A stretch of 6,549 nucleotides of DNA from the NCBI GenBank assembly GCA_021781095.1, contig JAJXXM010000376.1:1-6549 (forward strand), given 5' to 3'. Positions within the stretch are counted from its first letter, which is position 1. Every line of letters starts with the position of its first letter. Shown here in pieces: positions 1-6,104 of the stretch. The notes beneath the pieces were generated by a model, which had not been told where the DNA came from, did no database searches, and saw nothing but the letters and a program-made list of their open reading frames with translations. Made by a program: the position numbers and the translations under genes. This DNA comes from a bacterium. Lineage in GTDB: Bacteria; Eremiobacterota; Eremiobacteria; Baltobacterales; Baltobacteraceae.

Positions 1-14
1 AGCGGCGAGCACCC

Positions 15-1454
15 ATGGATCACTCCAGTTATGCTTCGCCGTTCTCTTGGAGGTACGGTCGCAAGGACGTGCGCTCGCTCTTCTCGGAGCGGACGCGGCG
101 GCGGCTCTGGCGCGAGGTTTGGATCGCGCTCGCCCAAGCCCAATCGAAGCACGGATTCGTCAGCGAGGCGGAGCTCGCCGACCTGCGCGCGCATGCCGAT
201 GAGATCGATATCGAGGCGGCATTAGAGATCGAGCGCTCGATCCACCACGATCTCATGGCCGAGATCCGCGTCTACGCGTCGCAGGCGCGTATCGGCGGCG
301 GTAAGCTCCATCTCGGCGCGACCTCGATGGACATCGAGGATACGGTCGAAACCTATCGCATCCGCCGCGCGCTCTCCAGTATCGGGGAACGCTTACACGA
401 GTTGCTCGCGGCGTTCGCCGAACGGATTGAGGCGCAGGCCGATCGCCTCTGCATGGCGTTCACGCACTTGCAGCCGGCGGAGCCGACGACGCTGGGCTAC
501 CGCTTTGCGATCTACGCCCAAGATCTCCTTATCGACGACGCGAACCTCCGCCACGTCTTCGCGCAGATGACGACGAAGGGATTGCGCGGCGCCGTCGGGA
601 CCTCCGCGTCCTACGAACAATTGCTCGGCGGTACCGGCGCGTCGATCGATCTCGAGCGCGAGGTGCTCGAGCATTTCGGGCTCGAAGCGCGAGCGGCGAG
701 CACGCAAACCTACACGCGCAAACTCGATTACCTGTTGCTCGCCGCTCTCGCCGGCATCGGCACATCGCTTTCGAAGTTCGCTGCCGATATGCGCATCCTC
801 AGCGCCCCGCCGTTCGGCGAGCTCGCCGAACCCTTCGGAAGCGCGCAGGTCGGCAGCAGCGCGATGCCGTTCAAACGCAATCCGATTCTCTGCGAACGGA
901 TCGATTCGCTCGCGCGGCTCTTGCCGGCATACGCCGACGTCGCGTGGCAGAACGCCGCGACGAATTACCTCGAGCGCACGCTCGACGATAGTGCGAACCG
1001 ACGCACCACGATCCCCGAAGCGCTGCTCTGCGTCGACGAGTTGCTCTCGCTCGCGCTGCGCGTGGTGCGCGGGCTGCGCATCGACGAACGGCGCATCGCA
1101 CAGAACGTCCGTACCTACGGTCCGTTTGCGGGTACCGAGCGGGTGATGATGGAAGCCGCGCGCGCCGGCGGCGACCGTCAGGAGTTGCACGAAACGCTGC
1201 GCGGACGCGCGATGGAGGCGTGGGACGCGCTCGCCCGAGGCGAGGATAATCCGCTCGCGGGGTTACTCGCCGGCGATCCGGCGTTGACCGCGCTGATCGA
1301 TCCCGCCGAGATCCGTCGCTCGCTCGATCCCACGGGACACGTCGGGCTCGCGGCGCGGCGCGCGCGCATGGTTGCGGCGCAGATCGCCGCATTGCCGGAT
1401 TTCCCGCAGCAACGCATCGTCGCCGAACATCGGGCGGAGGAAGAACGTGGATAA
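15..1454 (+). CDS. purB: Adenylosuccinate lyase (PurB)
   Basis: This cytoplasmic enzyme of the fumarase/aspartase superfamily removes fumarate from SAICAR to give AICAR and from adenylosuccinate to give AMP. The 479-residue product carries the superfamily signature GSSAMPFKRNP (residues 280-290), whose flexible loop holds the catalytic serine (S281/S282). It also has THLQPAEPTTLG (150-161) with the conserved His151, the HHD motif (77-79), HLGATSMDIEDT (99-110) and ERTLDDSANRR (320-330). The length, the QTYTRK motif (231-236) and ERTLDDSANRR resemble the long animal-type ADSL (about 480 residues) more than the shorter Bacillus-type PurB; this comparison is from memory. ATG at 15 is preceded by a weak GGCGAG (4-9). 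The N-terminus (SPFSWRYG, residues 8-15) matches the family start, although the frame stays open to the window edge. The 3' end overlaps the next gene by 8 bases. Argininosuccinate lyase or fumarase is unlikely given these motifs and the purine neighbours. Confidence 0.96.
   Translation: MDHSSYASPFSWRYGRKDVRSLFSERTRRRLWREVWIALAQAQSKHGFVSEAELADLRAHADEIDIEAALEIERSIHHDLMAEIRVYASQARIGGGKLHLGATSMDIEDTVETYRIRRALSSIGERLHELLAAFAERIEAQADRLCMAFTHLQPAEPTTLGYRFAIYAQDLLIDDANLRHVFAQMTTKGLRGAVGTSASYEQLLGGTGASIDLEREVLEHFGLEARAASTQTYTRKLDYLLLAALAGIGTSLSKFAADMRILSAPPFGELAEPFGSAQVGSSAMPFKRNPILCERIDSLARLLPAYADVAWQNAATNYLERTLDDSANRRTTIPEALLCVDELLSLALRVVRGLRIDERRIAQNVRTYGPFAGTERVMMEAARAGGDRQELHETLRGRAMEAWDALARGEDNPLAGLLAGDPALTALIDPAEIRRSLDPTGHVGLAARRARMVAAQIAALPDFPQQRIVAEHRAEEERG
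1436..1440 (+). promoter_or_regulatory. Shine-Dalgarno site for purC (fixes the GTG start)
   Basis: GGAGG lies 6 bases before the GTG at 1447, inside the purB coding region. It selects this start over the ATG at 1372 and fits translational coupling to purB. Confidence 0.85.
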
Positions 1455-2637
1455 AGGGATCGAGATCGCACGGGGCAAGACCAAAGTTCTCTACGAAGTC
1501 CCGAGTTCTCCCGACCAACTCGTCGTCGCGCAGGGCGATGCGATTACCGCCGGCGACGGCGCGCGGCGCGACGAAATCCCCGGCAAAGGGCGGCTCGCCG
1601 CTCAGACCACCTCGCGCGTCTTCCGGTTGCTCAATCTCTGCGGATTGCCGACGCATTTTCTTAACGGTGGCGAGGACGACGACGACAACGAAATGTTGGT
1701 GCGCCGCTGCTCGATGATTCCGTTGGAAGTGGTCGTGCGCGGCGTCGCGGCGGGCTCGTTCGTGCGCCGTCATACGGGGCTCCAGCGCGGGGCGATCCTG
1801 GTGCCGCGGGTGACGGAATTTTTCCTCAAGGACGACGCGAATCACGATCCGCTCATTACCCCCGAGGAGATCGCCGCACGCGGGATCGCTTCGCCCAACG
1901 AAATTGGAGCGATGAGCGAGATCGCTCGGTTGACCTTCGAAATTCTCGCCCACGCCTGGCGCCATCGCGACGTCTTGCTCGTCGATATGAAGGTGGAGTT
2001 CGGCCGATTGATCGGCGGTGAGAACCAAGGGCAGCTCGTGATCGCCGACGTGATCGACAACGATTCGTGGCGCATCTGGCGGCACGGACACGAAGATCAG
2101 ATGCTCGATAAGCAGATCTACCGCAATCTCGATCCGGTCGATGCGGCGGGGCTCGCCCGCGTGAAGGCCGCCTACGAACAGGTCGCCGATTTCGTCGGCA
2201 ATTTTCCGGCGATGCGCCCTGGAGTCGCGGCGATCTTCGTCGACGATGCGCAGATGGTCGACCGAGCGAACGAAGTCGCGACCGCGCTCCATTCCTTCGG
2301 TATTCCGACGGCGCGCCATCTCGCTAGCGTCACGGTGACGCCGGGCTACGTCTTGCAGATCGTGTCGCAGATCGAGGCGGGCTTCGCCCGGCCGATTTTC
2401 GTGGCGATCGGCGACCACACGCTGCGCGCCACCCTCGACGGCAGCGCGAGCTCGCCGGTCATCGACGGAAACGACGAACCGCACCGCATCGCGCTCGCCT
2501 GTGCGAAATTACTGGCGATCGACGACTCGGCGATGTTCGGACGCGTGATGCTCGCTCAGTCGAACGCGCGTTCCGAAATGCTGCGCGTCGACGCGCTCCT
2601 CCAACAACAATTGCCGCCGGGAGCCGTCATTGCGTGA
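1447..2637 (+). CDS. purC: SAICAR synthetase (PurC) fused to a degenerate PurE-like domain
   Basis: The N-terminal domain (residues 1 to about 252) is SAICAR synthetase, which joins CAIR and aspartate with ATP hydrolysis. It shows GKTK (10-13), ITAGDGAR (33-40), the IPLEVVVRGVAAGSF block (91-105), KDDANHDP (128-135), DMKVEFG (180-186), ADVIDNDSWRIW (200-211) and DKQIYR (221-226), so it looks active. The C-terminal part (about 257-396) aligns with the AIR carboxylase half of animal PAICS (shared FGIP, a conserved proline, IFVA and SPVI) but lacks its catalytic motifs. The start is GTG at 1447, not the ATG at 1372. GGAGG (1436-1440) lies 6 bases upstream, and homology begins at IEIARGKTK; the upstream extension would be a basic read-through of the purB 3' end. 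The 396 residues compare with about 240 for stand-alone PurC and about 425 for PAICS. A four-aspartate run (77-80) lies in a variable loop. The gene overlaps purB and purL by 8 bases each, implying coupled translation. Confidence 0.93.
   Translation: MDKGIEIARGKTKVLYEVPSSPDQLVVAQGDAITAGDGARRDEIPGKGRLAAQTTSRVFRLLNLCGLPTHFLNGGEDDDDNEMLVRRCSMIPLEVVVRGVAAGSFVRRHTGLQRGAILVPRVTEFFLKDDANHDPLITPEEIAARGIASPNEIGAMSEIARLTFEILAHAWRHRDVLLVDMKVEFGRLIGGENQGQLVIADVIDNDSWRIWRHGHEDQMLDKQIYRNLDPVDAAGLARVKAAYEQVADFVGNFPAMRPGVAAIFVDDAQMVDRANEVATALHSFGIPTARHLASVTVTPGYVLQIVSQIEAGFARPIFVAIGDHTLRATLDGSASSPVIDGNDEPHRIALACAKLLAIDDSAMFGRVMLAQSNARSEMLRVDALLQQQLPPGAVIA
2215..2634 (+). other. Degenerate PurE-like (AIR carboxylase) domain within the purC product
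   Basis: These codons encode about 140 residues (257-396 of the fusion). From memory, they align with class I/II PurE and the PurE half of PAICS: VAAIFVDD for the first strand, ALHSFGIP (280-287) for the first helix and turn, ASVTVTP (293-299) at the position of SAHRTP, PIFVAIGD (316-323) for the next strand, SSPVI (335-339), and a C-terminal helix ALACAKLLAIDD (349-360). The phosphate-binding GSxSD is replaced by VDDAQ, the catalytic His of SAHR is Thr296, and the AAHLPG loop is absent. The 30-40 residue segment that normally carries MPxGxPV and the downstream Gly/Asn-Ala motif appears to be deleted, since SPVI runs almost straight into the last helix. AIR carboxylase or mutase activity is therefore not expected. 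A structural role, such as the oligomer core that PurE provides in PAICS, is inference. Confidence 0.75.
2619..2623 (+). promoter_or_regulatory. Shine-Dalgarno site for purL (supports the TTG start)
   Basis: GGGAG lies 6 bases before the TTG at 2630, within the last codons of purC. The same 6-base spacing is seen at purC, which supports the unusual TTG initiation codon. Confidence 0.75.
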
Positions 2638-4936
2638 TTTAGCCGTCGCCGAACTCGACGACGAAACTCTGCGCGCGCGTGCCGATGCATTGGGGCTCGC
2701 CTTGCGCGTCGACGAACTGCGCGGCATCGCGGATCGCCTCGGGCGAGCGCCGAGTTTGGTCGAACTCTACGCGTTCGACGCTCAGTGGAGCGAGCATTGC
2801 TCGTATAAATCGAGTCGCGCGCTCTTATCCCAACTTCCGACGAAGGGCGCCGACGTCGTGCTCGGCCCGGCGGAGGATGCGGGCATCTTGCATCTCGGCG
2901 AACACGAGGGCGAACGGTATGGAATCGTCATCGCGCACGAGTCGCACAATCACCCATCGCAGGTCGTGCCGTTCGAGGGGGCTGCGACCGGTATCGGCGG
3001 CATCGTGCGCGACGTCCTCTGCATGGGCGCCGAGGTCGTCGCCGTCGCCGACCCGCTGCGCTTCGGCAATGTCGATCCCGCCCGCCCGCATCAACGCGCG
3101 GTGGCGCGCGGCGTCGTCGACGGCATCGCTGCGTACGGGAACGCCATCGGGGTTCCCAACCTTGCGGGCGATTGTTATTTCGATCCGGAGTTCGACGATA
3201 ACGTCCTCGTCAACGTGGTCGCGCTCGGACTCGTAAAAGAGTCGCAGATCATCCATTCGCGCGTGCCGAAGCATGGAGCGGATTTCGTGTTGCTGCTCGT
3301 CGGAAAGGCGACCGATGCGAGCGGTTTCGGGGGCGCTTCGTTCTCCTCGGTCGCGCTCGACGCGCGAGAGACGGAGAGCAATAAAGGCGCGGTTCAGGTT
3401 CCCGACCCCTTCCTGAAAAACGTCATCATGCGCGCCAGCTATCGCGTCTTCTCGATGCTCCGAGCGCGCGGGATCGAGGTCGGCTTTAAAGATCTCGGTG
3501 CCGGCGGCATTATGGGATGTTCGGCGGAATTATGCAGCGCCGGAGGTTTCGGTGCGGAGCTCGATCTCGACACCGTGAACGTCGCCGTCGACCACCTGCT
3601 CCCCGAAGTTATCGCCGTCGGCGAGACGCAGGAACGGCTGCTTTGGGCGCTACCCGAGGAGATCGTCGACGAGGTCGAGCGCATCTATAACGAAGAGTTC
3701 TCGTTGCCGCAGGTCGCCCAGAATGCGCGTGCCGTTCGTATCGGCCGTGCGACCGCCGCGCAACGCTATCAGTTGCGCCATCGCGGCGAACTCGTGATGG
3801 ACGTTCCGATCGATTTTCTGACCGGGACGGTGCGCGATACGCTTCCGGCACAGCCGCCCGCTCCTCCGAGGGAACGGCGGGAGCACGACCTCGCCTGCGA
3901 ACGGACGCTCGACGATGTGCTCCACGCGACCCTCGCCCACCGCGACGTCTGCTCGCGGGCTCCGCTCTTCCGTCATTACGACGCCGTCGTTCGCGGGCGC
4001 ACCGTGATCCCGCGCGGCGAGGCCGACGCCGGCGTCCTCGCACCGATACGCGGTTCGCAGCTCGCGTTTGCATTGAGCGTCGACGGCAATCCGCGCATCG
4101 GACGGATCGACCCGGAGCGAGCCGCCGAACACGCGGTCTACGAAGCGGTGCGCAACGTCGTCGCCGTCGGAGCCGAACCGATCGGCCTCACCGATTGTCT
4201 CAATTACGGAAGCCCGCGCGACGCGAGACAATTCGGCGAGCTCGTCGCGGGGATCGACGGCCTCGCGCGATCGGCGCGCGCCTTGGGGCTCGCCTACGTA
4301 TCGGGGAACGTGAGTCTCTATAATGCGGCGAGCGACGGCCATGCGATCCCGGCCTCGCCGATCGTTGCCTGCCTCGGGCGTCTCACCGACGTTTCGCAGT
4401 GCGTGACGCTCGCGCTGAAAGAGGTCGGCTCGCGGCTCTATCTCGTCGGTGAAACGCAGCGCGCGCTCGGTGGGAGCGTGCTCGCCGCGCTCCTGTCGCT
4501 GCGCGACGAAGGAGTGCCCGCTATCGATTTCGAGCGCGTGCTCGCCGAGCACCGCTTCCTCCTCGCTGCGGCGCGTGCGGGGCTCCTTCGCAGCGCGCAC
4601 GATATCTCCGACGGGGGCTTGCTCGTGACGCTCGCCGAGATGAGTTTTGCCTGCTATCCGGCGCAGCGAGCGGCGATCGGCATCGAACTCGACGGCCTCG
4701 CAGGGTGGTCGGACGTTGGACGCTACGAATCGCTCTTCGGCGAATGGGGCGGGATCGTCGTAGAAGTCGCAGAGCGCGACGTCGATCGCTTCGAAGAACT
4801 CGCCGGGGCCTTGGAGAGCGTGCGTGAGATCGGCACGACGATCCCGCAACCGATCCTCGCCTTCGACGATGAAGCGTGGGAGATCGACGATCTCCACCGC
4901 AGTTGGTCGCGCCCGCTCGAGGAGCTCTTTCCGTGA
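2630..4936 (+). CDS. purL: FGAM synthetase, large catalytic subunit (small-form PurL)
   Basis: PurL is the ATP-dependent synthetase subunit that converts FGAR to FGAM, using ammonia supplied by PurQ and a PurS-type partner. The 768 residues fit the small PurL form (about 720-770), not the fused form of about 1300 residues. Motifs include WSEHCSYKS (53-61, with active-site His56), ESHNHPSQVVPFEGAATG (104-121), GGIVRDVLCMGAE (123-135), KDLGAGG (287-293) in the first half, GEADAGVLAPIRGSQ (463-477) and LTDCLNYGSP (520-529), and AHDISDGG (656-663) in the second half. This is the pseudo-twofold repeat expected of the PurM/PurL fold. The start is TTG at 2630, with GGGAG (2619-2623) 6 bases upstream; no in-frame ATG gives a sensible N-terminus, and MRDLAVAELD leads directly into the family alignment. 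The gene overlaps purC by 8 bases (TTGCGTGA) and purQ by 4. Near the C-terminus, LFGEWGG (702-708) differs from the more usual LFSE-x-x-x-R type motif as I remember it. Confidence 0.96.
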   Translation: MRDLAVAELDDETLRARADALGLALRVDELRGIADRLGRAPSLVELYAFDAQWSEHCSYKSSRALLSQLPTKGADVVLGPAEDAGILHLGEHEGERYGIVIAHESHNHPSQVVPFEGAATGIGGIVRDVLCMGAEVVAVADPLRFGNVDPARPHQRAVARGVVDGIAAYGNAIGVPNLAGDCYFDPEFDDNVLVNVVALGLVKESQIIHSRVPKHGADFVLLLVGKATDASGFGGASFSSVALDARETESNKGAVQVPDPFLKNVIMRASYRVFSMLRARGIEVGFKDLGAGGIMGCSAELCSAGGFGAELDLDTVNVAVDHLLPEVIAVGETQERLLWALPEEIVDEVERIYNEEFSLPQVAQNARAVRIGRATAAQRYQLRHRGELVMDVPIDFLTGTVRDTLPAQPPAPPRERREHDLACERTLDDVLHATLAHRDVCSRAPLFRHYDAVVRGRTVIPRGEADAGVLAPIRGSQLAFALSVDGNPRIGRIDPERAAEHAVYEAVRNVVAVGAEPIGLTDCLNYGSPRDARQFGELVAGIDGLARSARALGLAYVSGNVSLYNAASDGHAIPASPIVACLGRLTDVSQCVTLALKEVGSRLYLVGETQRALGGSVLAALLSLRDEGVPAIDFERVLAEHRFLLAAARAGLLRSAHDISDGGLLVTLAEMSFACYPAQRAAIGIELDGLAGWSDVGRYESLFGEWGGIVVEVAERDVDRFEELAGALESVREIGTTIPQPILAFDDEAWEIDDLHRSWSRPLEELFP
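4919..4924 (+). promoter_or_regulatory. Shine-Dalgarno site for purQ (supports the GTG start)
   Basis: GAGGAG lies 8 bases before the GTG at 4933, within the end of purL. It favours this start over the in-frame ATG at 4876. Confidence 0.8.
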
Positions 4937-5700
4937 CTGCACGCGTAGCGGTTCTCGTTTTCCCGGGAACCAATTCCGAAGAAGAGACCCGCGATCTGCT
5001 GCTCGATTGCGGAGCCGACGCGCGGATCGTGCATTGGAGCGAATCGGCGAGCCTCGCGTATTACGATGCATTCGTTCTGCCGGGCGGCTTCGCATACGAA
5101 GACCGCATTCGCGCCGGAGCGATTGCCGCACACGACGCGATGCTCGACGTTGTGATCGAAGCGGCGCAGGCCGGAAAACTCGTCATGGGAATCTGCAACG
5201 GCGCGCAAATTCTGTTGGAGGCGGGGCTCGTACCGGGAAGCGGAGAGATTCGCCGACCAACGGCAGCCTTCACGCACAACGCGCAGGGGCATTTCATCTG
5301 CGAACGCGTGCTCTTGCGACGGACCGTTGCGGCGGACCGCTGCGCGATCGCCGCCGCGCTGCCGGAGGACGCACTCATCCCGGCATGGGCGGCGCACGGG
5401 CAGGGACGGCTCGCCGCCTCGGCCGCGCACCTCGAGGAAATCGAGCGCGGCGGGCACGTCGTCTTTCGCTACGCCGACGCTCGCGGAGCGACCGACGCGC
5501 ACCTTGCGCCGCAAGGATCGGCGCTCGGTGCGGCGGCGCTGACGAATCGCGAAGGCAACGTCTTGGCGATCATGCCGCACCCCGAACGCGACGCATGGAA
5601 CTTCAACCACCTCGATCGGCGCGAAGGTGCGGATGTTCTCGCTCCTTCCGGAGGGAGCGTCCTGTTCCGAAGCTTCGTCACTGCATTGGAGCGTTGGTAA
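4933..5700 (+). CDS. purQ: FGAM synthetase glutaminase subunit (PurQ)
   Basis: PurQ is a class I (triad) glutamine amidotransferase that hydrolyses glutamine and passes ammonia to PurL. The 255-residue product begins with the family pattern VAVLVFPGTNSEEET (5-19), followed by VLPGGFAYEDRIRAGAIA (48-65) around the oxyanion region. The nucleophile elbow GICNGAQ (86-92) contains Cys88, and MPHPER (214-219) supplies His216 and Glu218, so the triad is complete. GTG at 4933 is chosen over an upstream ATG at 4876. It overlaps the purL stop as GTGA, has GAGGAG (4919-4924) 8 bases upstream, and places the usual first strand at residues 5-10. The protein is slightly longer than typical PurQ (about 225-235), with extra residues between PHPER and the C-terminal helix LFRSFV (244-249). 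The stop overlaps the next ATG by one base (TAATG). Confidence 0.96.
   Translation: MTARVAVLVFPGTNSEEETRDLLLDCGADARIVHWSESASLAYYDAFVLPGGFAYEDRIRAGAIAAHDAMLDVVIEAAQAGKLVMGICNGAQILLEAGLVPGSGEIRRPTAAFTHNAQGHFICERVLLRRTVAADRCAIAAALPEDALIPAWAAHGQGRLAASAAHLEEIERGGHVVFRYADARGATDAHLAPQGSALGAAALTNREGNVLAIMPHPERDAWNFNHLDRREGADVLAPSGGSVLFRSFVTALERW
5688..5691 (+). promoter_or_regulatory. Shine-Dalgarno site for the PurS-like gene
   Basis: GGAG lies 8 bases before the ATG at 5700. This indicates that a separate gene starts here, although its frame remains open far upstream through purQ. Confidence 0.7.
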
Positions 5701-6104
5701 TGGACGAACGGGCATTTGCGGTTGCGTTGAAAATCCCCGATAACGAAGCGTACACCGCGATGCGGGCGCTCCAACGCCTTGGTATCGCCGTCGCGCACGT
5801 TCGACGCGCCGACGTGCTCGTCTTTAACGGCGACGAAGGTGACGAAACGTTGCGCGAGCGCATCGAGCGCGACGAAACGCTTTTCAACCCCAACAAACAT
5901 CGCCTCGAGCGGCTCGCGAGCATGCAGCCGCGCGCGGGTGAAGTGTGGATCGAGATGCTCGACGCGCCGCGGTCGGCGCCGATGCGTCACCTCGTCAGTT
6001 GGCGGCTCTTCGGCGGCGCCGACGAACCACTCGGCGGGGACGAGCTCGATGCCGCATGCGTTCGACTGCTTTGTAATCCCGCCATCGAAAGGGCGATCCG
6101 ATGA
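5700..6104 (+). CDS. Putative divergent, possibly tandem PurS-like subunit of FGAM synthetase
   Basis: No strong family signature is present, but position and pattern point to PurS, the small structural subunit that bridges PurL and PurQ. Residues 5-42 read as strand-helix-strand (AFAVALKI, then AYTAMRALQRLGI, then VAHVRRADVLVF), as in PurS. The following helix LRERIERDETLFNPNKH (51-67) resembles the PurS segment that normally ends in LLANPVIEDY. A second unit starts with VWIEMLD (82-88) and ends with DAACVRLLCNPAIERAI (117-133), giving a second L-x-N-P element. At 134 residues it is much longer than PurS (about 80-85), so a PurS duplication is proposed. ATG at 5700 is preceded by GGAG (5688-5691) and is coupled to purQ by TAATG. 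The frame stays open upstream through purQ, but that part is a shadow. The small PurL here needs a PurS partner and no other candidate is in the window. An unrelated regulatory protein remains possible. Confidence 0.55.
   Translation: MDERAFAVALKIPDNEAYTAMRALQRLGIAVAHVRRADVLVFNGDEGDETLRERIERDETLFNPNKHRLERLASMQPRAGEVWIEMLDAPRSAPMRHLVSWRLFGGADEPLGGDELDAACVRLLCNPAIERAIR

Noticed and set aside
1..14. Promoter or PurR-box-like site upstream of purB
   Set aside because: Only 14 bases precede the start, which is too little to judge. Nothing beyond a weak GGCGAG is visible.
1372..1446. N-terminal extension of PurC from an upstream ATG
   Set aside because: The extra 25 residues are a basic out-of-frame reading of the purB 3' end. 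Family homology and a strong Shine-Dalgarno site support GTG at 1447.
871..2484. Long minus-strand open frame (537 residues) antisense to purB and purC
   Set aside because: It is very rich in Arg, Asp and Ala, shows no recognisable motif, and lies wholly opposite two strongly conserved genes. Long antisense frames are expected in GC-rich coding DNA.
2637..2637. Possibility that the PurE motifs were lost through a frameshift or assembly error in the purC fusion
   Set aside because: The reading frame is open across the domain with normal composition. Fold-level matches (FGIP, IFVA, SPVI, final helix) occur in a single frame on both sides of the missing motifs, and the gene end overlaps purL cleanly.
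3650..5131. Long minus-strand open frame (493 residues) antisense to purL and purQ
   Set aside because: It has the biased, Arg-rich composition of a shadow frame, no family pattern, and full overlap with well-supported genes on the other strand.
4824..5699. Upstream extension of the PurS-like frame through all of purQ
   Set aside because: The translation is an Arg/Ser-rich shadow of purQ. Composition changes to a normal protein exactly at the ATG at 5700, which has its own Shine-Dalgarno site.
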